Origin: Actinomycetota bacterium | GTDB lineage: Bacteria > Actinomycetota > Acidimicrobiia > IMCC26256 > VFJJ01 | Length of the DNA: 35,528 nt | Assembly: GCA_009886115.1 (NCBI GenBank) | Contig: VFJJ01000062.1 | Coordinates: 1 to 35,528, forward strand | Direction: 5' to 3' | Shown here: positions 25,085 to 35,528 of the stretch, piece after piece | Numbering within the stretch: position 1 is the stretch's first letter | Layout: every line of letters begins with the position of its first letter | The notes under the pieces: generated by a model | Database searches by the model: none | The model's input: the letters and a program-made list of their open reading frames with translations, nothing else | What the model was told of the DNA's origin: nothing | Program-made: the position numbers and the translations under genes

Positions 25085-25121
25085 CCGGGGTGGGTCGGTC
25101 GAGAGACCGACCCACCTCCGG
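25085..25121 (+). terminator. Hairpin between binding protein 1 and its permease gene
   Basis: A 16-bp stem (25085-25100 with 25105-25121, one bulged T at 25117) closed by a GAGA tetraloop, 31 bases after the stop. Probably a partial terminator or 3'-end stabiliser giving more binding protein than permease. Confidence 0.6.
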
Positions 25122-25168
25122 GCTCGATAGTGGCGACCTTGTCCGGACCGGACTCCCGAGAGACATCA

Positions 25169-27447
25169 ATGGACGACCTCCTCGCCTACGGCGTGCTCGG
25201 CATCTGCCTCGGCTCGATCTACGCGATCGCCGCCACGGGGTTGGTCGTCACGTACAGCACGTCGGGCATCTTCAACTTCGCGCACGGCGCCGTGGGCATG
25301 CTGAGCGCCATCTTCTACTGGCAGCTCCGGTTCGGCTGGGATCTCCCGGCACCCATCGCCCTCATCGGCACGATCCTCATCTTCGCTCCCCTCGTCGGAG
25401 CCCTGCTCGAGCTCCTGATCATGCGGGGTCTGCACGGGACGTCCGAGATCACCCAGCTCGTGATCCCGATCGCCGTGCTCTTGGCCATCAACGGCCTGGC
25501 CACGTGGGTGTGGTTCCGCGACAGCAACGTCGCCCGTCTCCCCACGCGGTTCTTCGGTGACGACAAGTACGTCGAGATCTTCGGGCAGGCCGTCTTCTGG
25601 CATCAGATCATCGCCGTGATCCTGGCCGTCATCATCGCCGGGGCGCTGTATGTCCTGCTGTACCGGACCCGTCTCGGCGTCACCATGCGGGCGACGGTCG
25701 ACGACCGCAACCTGCTCATGATGAACGGCGGTCGTCCCGACCGCATGAGCCTGGCCAGTTGGGCCATCGGTTCGTCCATGGCGGGCCTCGCCGGCGTGCT
25801 GCTCGCCCCGAACCTCGGTGCCCTGCAGGTGCTGGCGCTCACCCTGCTCGTGTTCGACACCTACCCCGCAGCAATCGTGGGCCGGTTGCGCAGCGTGCCG
25901 TTGGCGTACCTGGGAGGCATCGCCTTCGGGTTGGCCAAGTCGTACTGGGACAAGATCTCGCTCACCAGCAACGGTCCCCGGTGGGACGCCTTCGCCAACC
26001 TGCGCATCGCCCTTCCCGCGGTGTTGCTGTTCGTCGCCCTCCTCGTGCTGCCCACCGAACGGCTGCGCGGCGCGGTGGTCACACGCACCCGAGAGCGCTT
26101 CCATGTGCCGACGATGAAGCAGGCCCTCGTGTGGGGGGCCGTGCTGATCGGTGTGGTCGCGATGATGCAGGCGCTCATGGTGAACTCGGCCGTCATCACC
26201 TTGTCCAACGGCATCGCGCTGGCGCTCATGGCCCTGCCCCTGGTGCTGTTGACGGGCTACGCGGGCCAGCCCAGCCTGGCGGCCTACTCGTTCGCCGGTA
26301 TCGCGGTCATCGCCGCCTGGCAGTGGGACGTCGGCCCGGGAGGCCAGGCCACCAAAGAGAGCCTGACGGTCGTGGCCATCATCGTGGCCATGGCCGTGTG
26401 CGCGGTCGTCGGCGGTCTCATCGCCCTTCCCGCACTCCGACTCAAGGGGCTGTATCTCGGTCTGGCCACGTTCGCCTTCGCCATCATCGTCGACCAGCTG
26501 GTGCTCCGTCAGCAGGACCCGATCGGCGTGAACTTCTTCGGGCTCGATTTCGACATCAACTTCTTCACCGACTCCACGTTCACCGTGCCCCGACCCAACT
26601 GGTTCGGTGTCGACTTCCTGGCCAGCCAGCGCAACTACCTCATGCTGATGACGGTGTTCTTCGCGCTGATCGGGGTCGGGCTCATCGCCATCCGTCGGTC
26701 GGCGTTCGGTCGCTCGATCGTGGCCATGAAGGACAGCCCCGCAGCCTGCGCCACCCTCGGGCTCGACGTCACCCGGCTCAAGCTCACGGTGTTCATGCTG
26801 GCGTCGGCGCTCGCCGGTCTGGGTGGGTTGTTGTGGACCGCCCAGCAGCGGACCGTCAACAACAACGGAACGTTCGACGTGTTCCTCAGCCTGGCCCTGT
26901 TCATGATCGCCGTCGTCGGCGGTATCGGGTACGTGAGCGGCGCGCTCCTCGCCGGGATCTTCCTGTCGGTGCTCAGCGTGGTCTTCCCGAACATCCTCGA
27001 CATGCTCGGCGAAGAGCTGCCCGGGCTGCACTGGTTCTTCGTCGACGGCCTCGGCAACTTCACCAAGTACCTCGGCCCGGCCCTCATCGGTATCGGCCTG
27101 GGCAAGAATCCCAGCGGTATCGCCCAGCAGATGATGGACGGGTTCCGTCCCCTCGCCAAGGCCCCCAAGGCCGTGGCCACCTGGGCCGGGGCCATCGTGG
27201 TGATCTGGTTCCTCGCCTGGCAGGACGTGATCGGCAACTGGACCTTCACGTTGATCGTGATGGCGTCAGCGTTCACCGTGCCCGGCATCATCATGCGAGC
27301 GAACCGGGAGCGCTTCGCTACCGAACTGGCCGTCCTCGACGGGCCCGACCTCGACCGGCTCGGTCTCGACTCCCCGCTCACCATCAGCGACCGCGACACC
27401 TTCGACGCCGCGCTCAGGATGCCGGCTCTCCCCTGGGTGGTGCAGCA

Positions 27448-27451
<4 letters not shown>
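25169..27451 (+). CDS. Fused LivH-LivM branched-chain amino acid ABC permease
   Basis: A 760-residue polytopic inner-membrane protein joining both permease subunits. The N-terminal LivH half (1-300) has GSIYAIAATGLVVTYSTSGI and NFAHGAVGM. The LivM half (about 315-650) has LLTGYAGQPSLAAYSFAGIA and the coupling-helix segment KDSPAACATLGLDVTRLK (about 520). Two further membrane helices and a cytosolic tail follow (650-760), beyond the normal LivM end. LivH and LivM are usually separate, so one chain here supplies the whole pore. ATG 25169 starts MDDLLAYGVLG; a GTG at 25130 is an unlikely alternative. The stop overlaps the ATPase start as GTGA. Confidence 0.92.
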
Positions 27452-29033
<1,582 letters not shown>

Positions 29034-29037
<4 letters not shown>

Positions 29038-29381
29038 CGAGTCAAGACCGGATCGAGCAGTTCAAGGCCGAGGTCGCCGACCTCAAGCTCAAGACCTCGA
29101 CGGGAGGCAGCGAGAAGGCCGCGGGCAAGGCGGGGACCATCTTCATGTTCCTCGCCGTGATCGTGGGCTTCGGGGCCTACGTCCAGTCGACGAGCGCCGA
29201 GAACGCACTCGATCAGAACGAGCTCATCATCTTGACGCTGGCGTGTGTGGCCTTGGCCGTGGTCGGAGCGGCGCTGTACCTCGCGACCAAGATGATCAGC
29301 TTCTGGCGCTTCTGGATGCTCCGCCAGATGTACGAGCACCAGGCCCACCTCGATCAGCTCTCTGAGCGCGTCGGCCCCTGA
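29034..29381 (+). CDS. Small two-helix membrane protein of the LIV operon
   Basis: A 115-residue protein I do not recognise. A charged N-terminus (1-32), predicted coiled or helical, is followed by a membrane helix at 33-50, a short acidic loop, a second helix at 63-84, and an amphipathic, aromatic-rich C-terminus with FWRFWMLRQMYEHQ. Both ends are predicted cytosolic. It overlaps the ATPase stop as ATGA, so it is translated with the transporter and could be an accessory or stabilising subunit; this is inferred from position only. Confidence 0.75.
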
Positions 29382-29468
29382 ACGAGCACCCCTGATCGTC
29401 GAGTCCAAGCGGTACTCGTAGCGGCCCGGTCCCGGAGCTCCCGAGCTGAGGCTCACGGCCCGAGCTTC

Positions 29469-29518
29469 TTGCGCCCCAAAGAATCCTCCACCAGACTCCC
29501 CAACGTGACATTCGTCGC
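29469..29518 (+). promoter_or_regulatory. Promoter-operator module of binding protein 2
   Basis: TTGCGC (29469-29474), 17 bases, CAGACT (29492-29497), then GTGAC-ATTC-GTCGC (29505-29518), a palindrome with one mismatch. The start codon is 78 bases downstream. Confidence 0.55.
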
Positions 29519-29595
29519 AGTCGATCGGGAACGATCAGCAGCGACGAAGGCACCGGTTCGACTGCACGATCGCAGTCACGTTGAGGGGGAGTCGG

Positions 29596-31059
29596 ATGAC
29601 ACGGTTCAAGTGGCTCGCGGCAGTGCTCGCACTGGGGATGCTCGCCGCGGCGTGCGGCCGCGACGACGATGACGACGCGGCGGCGCCCGAGACGACCGCG
29701 GCGGCGCCCGAGACGACCGCGGCGGCGCCCGAGACCACGACGGCACCGGCGCCGGGCGGCGACACGACGACGACGGGGGCCGAGGCGACCACCACCGCCG
29801 CACCCGCCGACCCGTGCGACGGCGTGGCGCTCGAGGCCACCGAGATCGGTGTGAGCGAAGACACCATCACCATCCTCGTGATGGCTGACGTGGGCTCGCC
29901 GCTCGCGCCCGGGCTCTTCCAGGGCTCGATCGACGGCGTGAAGGCCTGGGCCGAGTACACCAACGCCAACGGCGGCTTGGCCTGCAGGCAGGTGGAGGTG
30001 GTCGAGGCCGACAGCCAACTCAACCCCACCGAGACCACCAACGGGTACCTCAAGGCCTGTGACGAGGCGCTGGCAATGGTCGGCTCGACCGCGCTGTTCG
30101 TCACCGAGGTGGTGGACGCGACCACCTGTCCCGATCAGGCCGGCGAGCCGACGGGGATCCCCGACATCGCCGAGCGGGCCGTCTCGGCCGCGCACCAGTG
30201 CGCGCCGACCACCTTCTCGATGTCGGGCATCGGCGGCTCGTGCCCCTTCGCCGGCAACGCGCCCCGCGACTACACGCTCAACATGGGCTTCCACCAGTAC
30301 ATGCAGGAGCTGGCAGGTGAACCGCTGCACGGTGTGGTGCTGATCCCGGCTGACCTCCCCTCGACGATCGAGTCGACGATGCCGACGGCCCAGTTGCTGA
30401 CCGAGATGGGCGTCACGCTCGACGGCCGATTCGGCGTCAGCGGGAGAGCCGACCAGGCGACGTACGCGCCGTACGTGTTGACGATGGCGCAGGCAGAATC
30501 GAACTACGCGGTGACGATCTCGAACGACCAGTCGATGATCAAGTGGCGCAACGAGGCGCTGGTCCAGGGCGTCGACGTGCCGTACTGGACCTGCTCGCTG
30601 GCCTGCTACACCGAAGCCTTCCTGGAGGCCGGTGAGATCGTCGAGGGCACCTACCTCTGGATGTCGTTCCTTCCGTTCGAGGAGGCCGACACCAACGAGG
30701 AGTTGGGCCACTACGTCGACACCGTCGACGAGCCCGTGTCCTGGGGGGCAGGGGCCTGGTCGGCTGGCGCGCTGCTGAAGCAGGTCGTCGACGACATCGT
30801 CGCCGCCGACGGTCCCAACGCCATCACGAGGTCGGCTGTGCTCGAGGGCCTGCGCGCTACCGAGACCTTCGACGCCAACGGGTGGTTCGGGACGCTCGAC
30901 TTCGTGAACCGCGTGCCGTCCGGATGCTTCGTGGTGCTCCAGGCCCAGGGCGGCGAGTTCGTCCGGGTGCACCCCGAGGAGCGCGGCACCCTCGACTGCG
31001 AGGCCGACAACCTGGCATCCCTCGAGGGCTACGACTCAGCGGCGGAGTTCGTCAACTGA
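29596..31059 (+). CDS. ABC transporter substrate-binding lipoprotein 2
   Basis: A 487-residue extracytoplasmic lipoprotein with lipobox LAAAC (Cys20), an acidic stretch, then a linker built from three 21-bp DNA repeats (Ala-Ala-Ala-Pro-Glu-Thr-Thr). The type I binding fold starts near LEATEIGVSEDTITILVM and has several paired cysteines (for example CSLACYTEAF). It belongs to the Peripla_BP_6 class; ligand unknown. ATG 29596 follows GGGGGAG; a TTG at 29581 in frame is unlikely. The closest relative in the window is the next gene, with long matching blocks such as GSPLAPGLFQGSID and EADSQ.NPTET, so the two are tandem duplicates. It ends in a strong hairpin. Confidence 0.9.
   Translation: MTRFKWLAAVLALGMLAAACGRDDDDDAAAPETTAAAPETTAAAPETTTAPAPGGDTTTTGAEATTTAAPADPCDGVALEATEIGVSEDTITILVMADVGSPLAPGLFQGSIDGVKAWAEYTNANGGLACRQVEVVEADSQLNPTETTNGYLKACDEALAMVGSTALFVTEVVDATTCPDQAGEPTGIPDIAERAVSAAHQCAPTTFSMSGIGGSCPFAGNAPRDYTLNMGFHQYMQELAGEPLHGVVLIPADLPSTIESTMPTAQLLTEMGVTLDGRFGVSGRADQATYAPYVLTMAQAESNYAVTISNDQSMIKWRNEALVQGVDVPYWTCSLACYTEAFLEAGEIVEGTYLWMSFLPFEEADTNEELGHYVDTVDEPVSWGAGAWSAGALLKQVVDDIVAADGPNAITRSAVLEGLRATETFDANGWFGTLDFVNRVPSGCFVVLQAQGGEFVRVHPEERGTLDCEADNLASLEGYDSAAEFVN
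29677..29739 (+). repeat. Three 21-bp tandem repeats in the lipoprotein linker
   Basis: Units at 29677, 29698 and 29719 encode Ala-Ala-Ala-Pro-Glu-Thr-Thr; the third differs in its last codon. They lengthen the flexible tether between lipid anchor and binding domain. Confidence 0.85.
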
Positions 31060-31078
31060 CGCCCTTCCCGTGCAGCAC

Positions 31079-31118
31079 CACGCTCGTCTGGTGCGCAACC
31101 GCGCACCAGACGGGCGTG
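31079..31118 (+). terminator. Strong hairpin terminator after binding protein 2
   Basis: An 18-bp stem (31079-31096 with 31101-31118, one G-U pair) with a four-base AACC loop begins 19 bases after the stop codon. No U-tract. It ends immediately before the -35 box of the next gene. Confidence 0.75.
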
Positions 31119-31169
31119 TTGCGCCCCGGGCAACGCTCCAGCAAACTCTGGCCTCGTGACTTTCGTCAC
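31119..31169 (+). promoter_or_regulatory. Promoter-operator module of binding protein 3
   Basis: TTGCGC (31119-31124), 17 bases, CAAACT (31142-31147), then the perfect palindrome GTGAC-TTTC-GTCAC (31156-31169). Read as GTGA-N6-TCACA, it is close to the CRP/GlxR-type consensus TGTGA-N6-TCACA. The start codon is 70 bases downstream. Confidence 0.6.
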
Positions 31170-31239
31170 AGCCGATCGGATCAGCCGATCGGCGGCGATC
31201 GCCACGGGGACCGACATTCGTTTCGACCGAGGGGGCTCG

Positions 31240-32727
31240 ATGAGAAGGCTGCGATGGCTGGCTGCGTTGCTGGCACTGGGAATGATCGCTGCGGCGTGCG
31301 GCCGCGACGACGATGACACCACGGCAGCGCCCGAGACCACGACGGCGCCCGCCGAGGTGACCACGGCGCCGCCCGCCGAGGCCACGACCACCGTGGGTGG
31401 GGCCGAGCCGGCAACGACCGCGGCGACCGAGCCGGTACCGGCCGATCCGTGCGAAGGCGTCACGCTCGAGGCCACCGAGATCGGCGTGAGCGAAGACACC
31501 ATCACGATCACGGTCATGGCCGACACGGGCTCGCCGCTCGCGCCGGGGCTGTTCCAGGGCTCGATCGACGCCGTCATCGGCTGGGCCGAGCAGATCAACG
31601 AGAACGGTGGCCTGGCCTGCCGTGAGGTGAAGGTGGAGGAAGCCGACTCCCAGATCAACCCCACCGAGACCGTCAACGGCTTCCTCAAGGGCTGTGAGAC
31701 CTCGCTGGCCATGGTGGGCACGAACGCCCTGTTCGCCATCGACGTGAACGACCTCCAGACCTGCCCCGACGCCAACGGTGACGCGACCGGCATCCCCGAC
31801 ATCGCCGGTCTCTCGGTCGCTCCGGCCCAGGCGTGCTCCACGGTCACCTACGCCGCCCAGCTCGGCACGGGCAGCTGCCCCTACTCCGGAAATGGCCCAC
31901 GCGACTACTCGGGCTCGGGCACGGGAATCATCGCTTTCCCGTATGTGGTCGAGAACTTCGGCGAGGGTGCGGGGGCGAAGGTGATCGGCCTCACGGCGGC
32001 CGACATCCCGAGCACCAAGGAATCATCGATGGCCTCGCTGAAGCAGGGGGTCGACGCGGCCGGCGCCACGCTCGAGGCGTACTTCCCCATCTCGGGGCGC
32101 GACGACCAGTCGACGTACGCCCCGTACATCCAGCGCCAGATCGACTCGGGTGCAACGGTCTTCTATCCGAACAGCAACGACCAGGCGATGATCAAGTGGC
32201 ACAACGAGGCGGCGGCCCAGGGCCTTGATGCGCAGTCGATCCTCCGGTACTGCAGCCTCTCGTGCTACACGGAGGCCTTCCGTGACGCTGGCGACGTCGT
32301 GGCCGGGGTCTACATCGGCATGAACTTCCTGCCCTTCGAGGAGTCCGAAGCCAACGAGAACCTCGCGAGCTACATCGCGGCGGTCGACGAGCCGGTCGGC
32401 TTCGGAGCCAACTCGTGGGCGGCCGCGCTGCTGTTCCAGCAGGTCGTCGAGGACATCGTGGCCGCCGACGGTCCCAACGCCCTCACCAGGGCTCGGGTGC
32501 TCGAGCAGCTCGCCACGGTGGAGAGCTTCGATGCCGGGGGGATGTTCGGCCCGGTCAACATCGGAGAGCGCATCGGCTCGCCGTGCTTCATCATCCTCCA
32601 GTTCGACGGCTCGGACTTCGTGAGGGTCCACCCCGAGGAGCCCGGCACGTTCGATTGCGACGCGACGATCCCCGAGACGCTCGTGGGCTTCGACGCCATC
32701 GCCTACCACGACGCCAACGCCGGCTAA
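31240..32727 (+). CDS. ABC transporter substrate-binding lipoprotein 3
   Basis: A 495-residue lipoprotein, tandem paralogue of the preceding gene. The signal peptide MRRLRWLAALLALGM ends in lipobox IAAAC (Cys20), then Asp/Thr/Ala-rich linker to about residue 70. The binding fold opens with LEATEIGVSEDTITITVM and shares CSLSCYTEAF and FLPFEESEANENLAS with its neighbour's equivalents. ATG 31240 follows GAGGGGG; the in-frame ATG at 31156 lies inside the conserved operator and is rejected. Its own promoter module suggests independent expression from binding protein 2. The fused permease gene follows after an intervening hairpin, so this is the more likely cognate binding protein of locus 2; ligand unknown. 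Confidence 0.9.
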   Translation: MRRLRWLAALLALGMIAAACGRDDDDTTAAPETTTAPAEVTTAPPAEATTTVGGAEPATTAATEPVPADPCEGVTLEATEIGVSEDTITITVMADTGSPLAPGLFQGSIDAVIGWAEQINENGGLACREVKVEEADSQINPTETVNGFLKGCETSLAMVGTNALFAIDVNDLQTCPDANGDATGIPDIAGLSVAPAQACSTVTYAAQLGTGSCPYSGNGPRDYSGSGTGIIAFPYVVENFGEGAGAKVIGLTAADIPSTKESSMASLKQGVDAAGATLEAYFPISGRDDQSTYAPYIQRQIDSGATVFYPNSNDQAMIKWHNEAAAQGLDAQSILRYCSLSCYTEAFRDAGDVVAGVYIGMNFLPFEESEANENLASYIAAVDEPVGFGANSWAAALLFQQVVEDIVAADGPNALTRARVLEQLATVESFDAGGMFGPVNIGERIGSPCFIILQFDGSDFVRVHPEEPGTFDCDATIPETLVGFDAIAYHDANAG

Positions 32728-32745
32728 GGGTTCACCGCATCCTGC

Positions 32746-32780
32746 CGATCGAGGGGGAAGGTTCCCGTCCCCCTCGATCG
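32746..32780 (+). terminator. Hairpin between binding protein 3 and the second permease gene
   Basis: A perfect 13-bp stem (32746-32758 with 32768-32780) with a nine-base loop begins 18 bases after the stop codon. It mirrors the hairpin after binding protein 1 and may attenuate permease transcription. Confidence 0.6.
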
Positions 32781-32832
32781 CACGATGTCGACGGATCCGA
32801 TCAGTTCCTTCGAGAGAGGTGAAGGGGAACCT

Positions 32833-35076
32833 GTGAAACGCTCGGTGGGACTGGCGCTCGGGCTCGGCACGCTCTTCCTCGTGTTCGTCTCGTGGAAGTA
32901 CTGGGCCGGCTACGACGTGACCGGCGACCGGATGCTCACGACCCTGGTCATCGGCATCGCCCTCGCTGCCATCTACGCGATGTATGCGACCGGCCTCGTC
33001 GTCGTCTACACCACGACCGGGATCTTCAACTTCGCCCAGGGTGCCGTGGGTGCGTTCGGGGCTTTCTTCTACTGGGAGCTCCACGTCAACCGGGGCTGGC
33101 CCACCCTCGTGTCGATCCTCGTGGTCGTGGGCGTCGTCGCCCCGCTCATCGGCGTGGTCCTCGACGTCGTGATCATGCGCAAGCTCCAGGGCGCCCCGCT
33201 GGTCATCCAGCTCATGGTTACCGTGGGTCTTATGCTCTTTTTCTTGGGCGTCACGGCCAACATCTGGAAGCCCACCGAGGCCCGCAGCATTACCGCCTTC
33301 TACCATCCCGATGGCTTCGACCTGGGCCCGATCGTCGTCACCTGGCACCGGCTGATCACGGTGATCATCGCCATCGCCGTCGCGTTTGGGCTGCGGATTC
33401 TCCTGTATAAGACCCGCCTCGGCGTCGGGATGCGGGCCGTGGTCGACAACCGGGGCCTGGCTGCGCTGAACGGGGCCAGGCCGGGGCTGATCTCGGCCAC
33501 GGCCTGGGCCATCGGCTGCGGGTTGGCCGCGCTGGCTGGCATCCTCATCGCTCCGGGCCAGGAGTTCAACCCCGAGAACCTCAACATCATCATCATCATC
33601 GCGTTCGCTGCCGCGGCCTTCGGTCAGCTCAAGAGCCTGCCGCTCACGCTCGTGGGCTGCCTCGTGCTCGGCGTGACCCGGGCCTACAACCAGCAGTTCC
33701 TCCAGTTCGGGTCCGACTTCCCCAAATCCAACGACGCCATCGCGCCGATCCTCTTGTTCATCGTCGTGCTCGCCTTGCCCCAGGCCCGGTTGGAGGTGGG
33801 TCGGGTCGTCCGCAACGTCCGCCGCGTCGAGCGCCACACCCATTGGTGGGAAGCGATCATCGGCATGATCGTGCTCTTCGCGATCGTGTACCTGTGGAGC
33901 GACGGTTGGGGTCAAGTCACCCAGAACCGCTGGACGCTGGCGATGTACACGGCGATCATCGTGCTGTCGCTGGTGCCGCTCACAGGCTGGGCCGGTCAGG
34001 TCAACTTCGCCCCTCTCGCCTTCGCCGGATTCGGCGCCTTCTTGTTCCAGAAGCTCGCCGGTGACGGCAGCAACGCCCTCTGGCTCTTCGTCGTGGCCGT
34101 GCTGTGCGCTCCCCTGGGGGCGCTGGTCGCGCTCCCTGCGTCACGACTCAAAGGCTTGTATCTCGGCTTGGCCTCAATGGCCTTCGCCCATGGGATGGCC
34201 GTTCTGTTCTTCCCCCATCCAGACGTGTTCGAGGAGTCGTCGGGGAAGGAGGCCTTCGCCGACCTACGGCTCTTCGGCCATGTCTTTGACCAGCGCCGCG
34301 AATATCTGCTGTTCCTCGTGATCGTGTTCGGGCTCATCCTCATCGGCCTCGTGAAGCTACGCACGTCACGGTTCGGTCGACGATGGGTGGCCCTCAACGA
34401 CAGTCCTGCCGCGTCGGCGACCATCGGCATCAACGTGCGGGAGACAACTATTCTCGTATACGCCATCTCCGCGGCCATCGCCGGCTTCGGCGGCGCGCTC
34501 ATGGCCATCTCGCGAGGCACCGTCAACGAGCTCGACTACGACGTGATCCTGGGCCTGCCGTACGTGTTGCTCGCGGCAGTCGGCGGTATCGCCTACCCCA
34601 TCGCTGCGCTTTTCGCCGGTGTGAGCACGGTGTTGTTCTTCTTCATCCAGGACAAATGGGAGTACGCCATCTTCGCTGCCCTCCCGGTGGTCGGCCCGGG
34701 ACTCATGGCCATTGGGATGGTCGCCAACCAGCGCGGCGCGGTGTACGAGATGGGCCGGGGCTTCGCCGGCATCCTCCCGTGGCGCTCAGACGCCCGCGAG
34801 GAGGTCTCCCGCGAGAACGCCATGAAGCGCGAGCCCGAGATCGGCGATCTGGGGCTCACCCGCGAGTTCACGAACGACGCCGTGATCCTGCTCGACCGTC
34901 AGCTCGGGATCATCGAGGACGTCGCCGTTCCCGGCGGCTACGGCCGATGGCGCCCGTCTTCGAGCCGTTCGACCGTCGTCGACCTCGAGACGCGACCCGG
35001 TCTGCGCAACGGGTCCAGCAATGGGCAAGGCGGCAACGACACGAGCCTCGAGGAGGTCGGCCATGGCGCTCCTTGA
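32833..35076 (+). CDS. Fused LivH-LivM ABC permease 2
   Basis: A 747-residue polytopic membrane protein with the same fusion as the first permease. The LivH half has YAMYATGLVVVYTTTGIFNF and AQGAVGAFGAFFYW; the LivM half has LTGWAGQVNFAPLAFAGFGA (about 382) and coupling segment NDSPAASATIGINVRETT (about 522). A hydrophilic cytosolic tail of about 110 residues follows the last helix (from about 640), which is unusual for these permeases. GTG 32833 is chosen because AAGGGG lies six bases upstream; an in-frame ATG at 32785 abuts the hairpin and has no ribosome binding site. Its 3' end overlaps the ATPase gene by 14 bases. Confidence 0.92.
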   Translation: MKRSVGLALGLGTLFLVFVSWKYWAGYDVTGDRMLTTLVIGIALAAIYAMYATGLVVVYTTTGIFNFAQGAVGAFGAFFYWELHVNRGWPTLVSILVVVGVVAPLIGVVLDVVIMRKLQGAPLVIQLMVTVGLMLFFLGVTANIWKPTEARSITAFYHPDGFDLGPIVVTWHRLITVIIAIAVAFGLRILLYKTRLGVGMRAVVDNRGLAALNGARPGLISATAWAIGCGLAALAGILIAPGQEFNPENLNIIIIIAFAAAAFGQLKSLPLTLVGCLVLGVTRAYNQQFLQFGSDFPKSNDAIAPILLFIVVLALPQARLEVGRVVRNVRRVERHTHWWEAIIGMIVLFAIVYLWSDGWGQVTQNRWTLAMYTAIIVLSLVPLTGWAGQVNFAPLAFAGFGAFLFQKLAGDGSNALWLFVVAVLCAPLGALVALPASRLKGLYLGLASMAFAHGMAVLFFPHPDVFEESSGKEAFADLRLFGHVFDQRREYLLFLVIVFGLILIGLVKLRTSRFGRRWVALNDSPAASATIGINVRETTILVYAISAAIAGFGGALMAISRGTVNELDYDVILGLPYVLLAAVGGIAYPIAALFAGVSTVLFFFIQDKWEYAIFAALPVVGPGLMAIGMVANQRGAVYEMGRGFAGILPWRSDAREEVSRENAMKREPEIGDLGLTREFTNDAVILLDRQLGIIEDVAVPGGYGRWRPSSSRSTVVDLETRPGLRNGSSNGQGGNDTSLEEVGHGAP

Positions 35077-35528
35077 GGCTCGCGACATCACGATGCGCTT
35101 CGGCGGGGTCCAGGCGCTCACCGACGCGGCCGTCAGCGTCGAGCCGGCCACGATCACCGGGCTCATCGGTCCCAATGGGGCCGGCAAGACCACGCTGTTC
35201 AACGTGGTCACCGGGCTCCTGCCGCCCACCGCAGGTCGGGTCATGCTCGACGGCAACGACATCACCGGGCTCGGCGTGCACACACGGGCTCGGCGCGGGA
35301 TCGCCCGCACCTTCCAGCGCCTGGAGGCGTTCAACCGGCTCTCCGCGCTCGACAACGTGCTCGTGGCAGCCGAGGCCCGCCGCCGCTGGGACCGCAGCGG
35401 CCCCCATCCCCGCACGGCTGCCGCCGAGATCCTCGAGCGGGTCGGGATCGCCGACATCGCCGACGTGACCGTGGGGACGCTTCCGACTGGTACGGCCCGC
35501 CTCGTCGAGGTGGCCCGGGCGCTGGCCA
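35063..35528 (+). CDS. LivG-type ABC transporter ATPase, truncated by window end
   Basis: The first 155 codons of a nucleotide-binding domain. Visible: RFGGVQALTDAAVSVEPATI, Walker A GPNGAGKTT (36-44), Q-loop region RTFQRLEAF and the start of the diverged LivG signature LPTGTARLVEVARAL. Walker B lies beyond the edge. ATG 35063 is preceded by GGAGG. It overlaps the permease gene and completes locus 2. Whether a LivF domain is fused behind it, as in locus 1, cannot be seen. Confidence 0.92.
   Translation, partial: MALLEARDITMRFGGVQALTDAAVSVEPATITGLIGPNGAGKTTLFNVVTGLLPPTAGRVMLDGNDITGLGVHTRARRGIARTFQRLEAFNRLSALDNVLVAAEARRRWDRSGPHPRTAAAEILERVGIADIADVTVGTLPTGTARLVEVARALA

Noticed and set aside
29382-29468. 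Terminator after the small membrane protein gene
   Set aside because: Only a 5-bp stem (cgagt/actcg near 29400-29420) can be drawn; it is too weak to call.
31156-31239. Upstream ATG (31156-31158 frame) as start of binding protein 3
   Set aside because: It lies in the conserved palindrome and would put 28 residues before a canonical signal peptide; ATG 31240 has a strong GAGGGGG.

Overview
The window is about 70% GC, almost every gene uses GTG or ATG with 1-4 base stop/start overlaps, and a conservon-type histidine kinase (CvnA family) lies at the left edge. Together with lipoproteins that carry long Thr/Ala/Pro linkers, this points to an actinomycete. Acidimicrobiia is my best guess, from style only; no rRNA or other phylogenetic marker is present.

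Left part (1-7302): a partial CvnA-like sensor kinase on the minus strand; a divergent lipoprotein with a thioredoxin fold plus NHL repeats (NHLRC2-like); a 582-base gene-free stretch holding terminator-like hairpins and an AT-rich perfect 21-bp inverted repeat; then a divergent pair, an alpha/beta hydrolase (minus) and a metallo-beta-lactamase-fold hydrolase (plus).

Centre (7425-21849): a compact biosynthetic operon that looks like a complete two-module assembly line. The first enzyme is an NRPS initiation module: formyltransferase, the C-terminal lobe only of a condensation domain, an adenylation domain interrupted by a luciferase-like flavin monooxygenase, and a carrier domain. The adenylation code, read across the insertion, is D-I-L-Q-L-G-V-I-W-K, which I recognise as a glycine code. 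The second enzyme is a single PKS module (KS-AT-KR-DH-carrier-thioesterase). A Sfp/EntD-type phosphopantetheinyl transferase overlaps its end, followed by two tandem double-hotdog proteins. The predicted product is a very small formylated, oxidised glycine extended by one polyketide unit. This is the most interesting system in the window.

Right part (21808-35528): a minus-strand pair (short-chain dehydrogenase, low-molecular-weight phosphatase), then two consecutive branched-chain-amino-acid-type ABC transporter loci. Locus 1 is a binding lipoprotein, a fused LivH-LivM permease, a fused LivG-LivF ATPase and a small two-helix membrane protein. Locus 2 is two tandem paralogous binding lipoproteins, another fused LivH-LivM permease and a LivG ATPase that runs off the right edge. 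All three binding-protein genes share the same upstream module: a TTGCGC/CARACT promoter-like pair followed by a TGAC-N4-GTCA palindrome. Strong hairpins sit between binding-protein genes and their downstream permease genes. No tRNA, rRNA, CRISPR array, insertion sequence or phage gene was seen.
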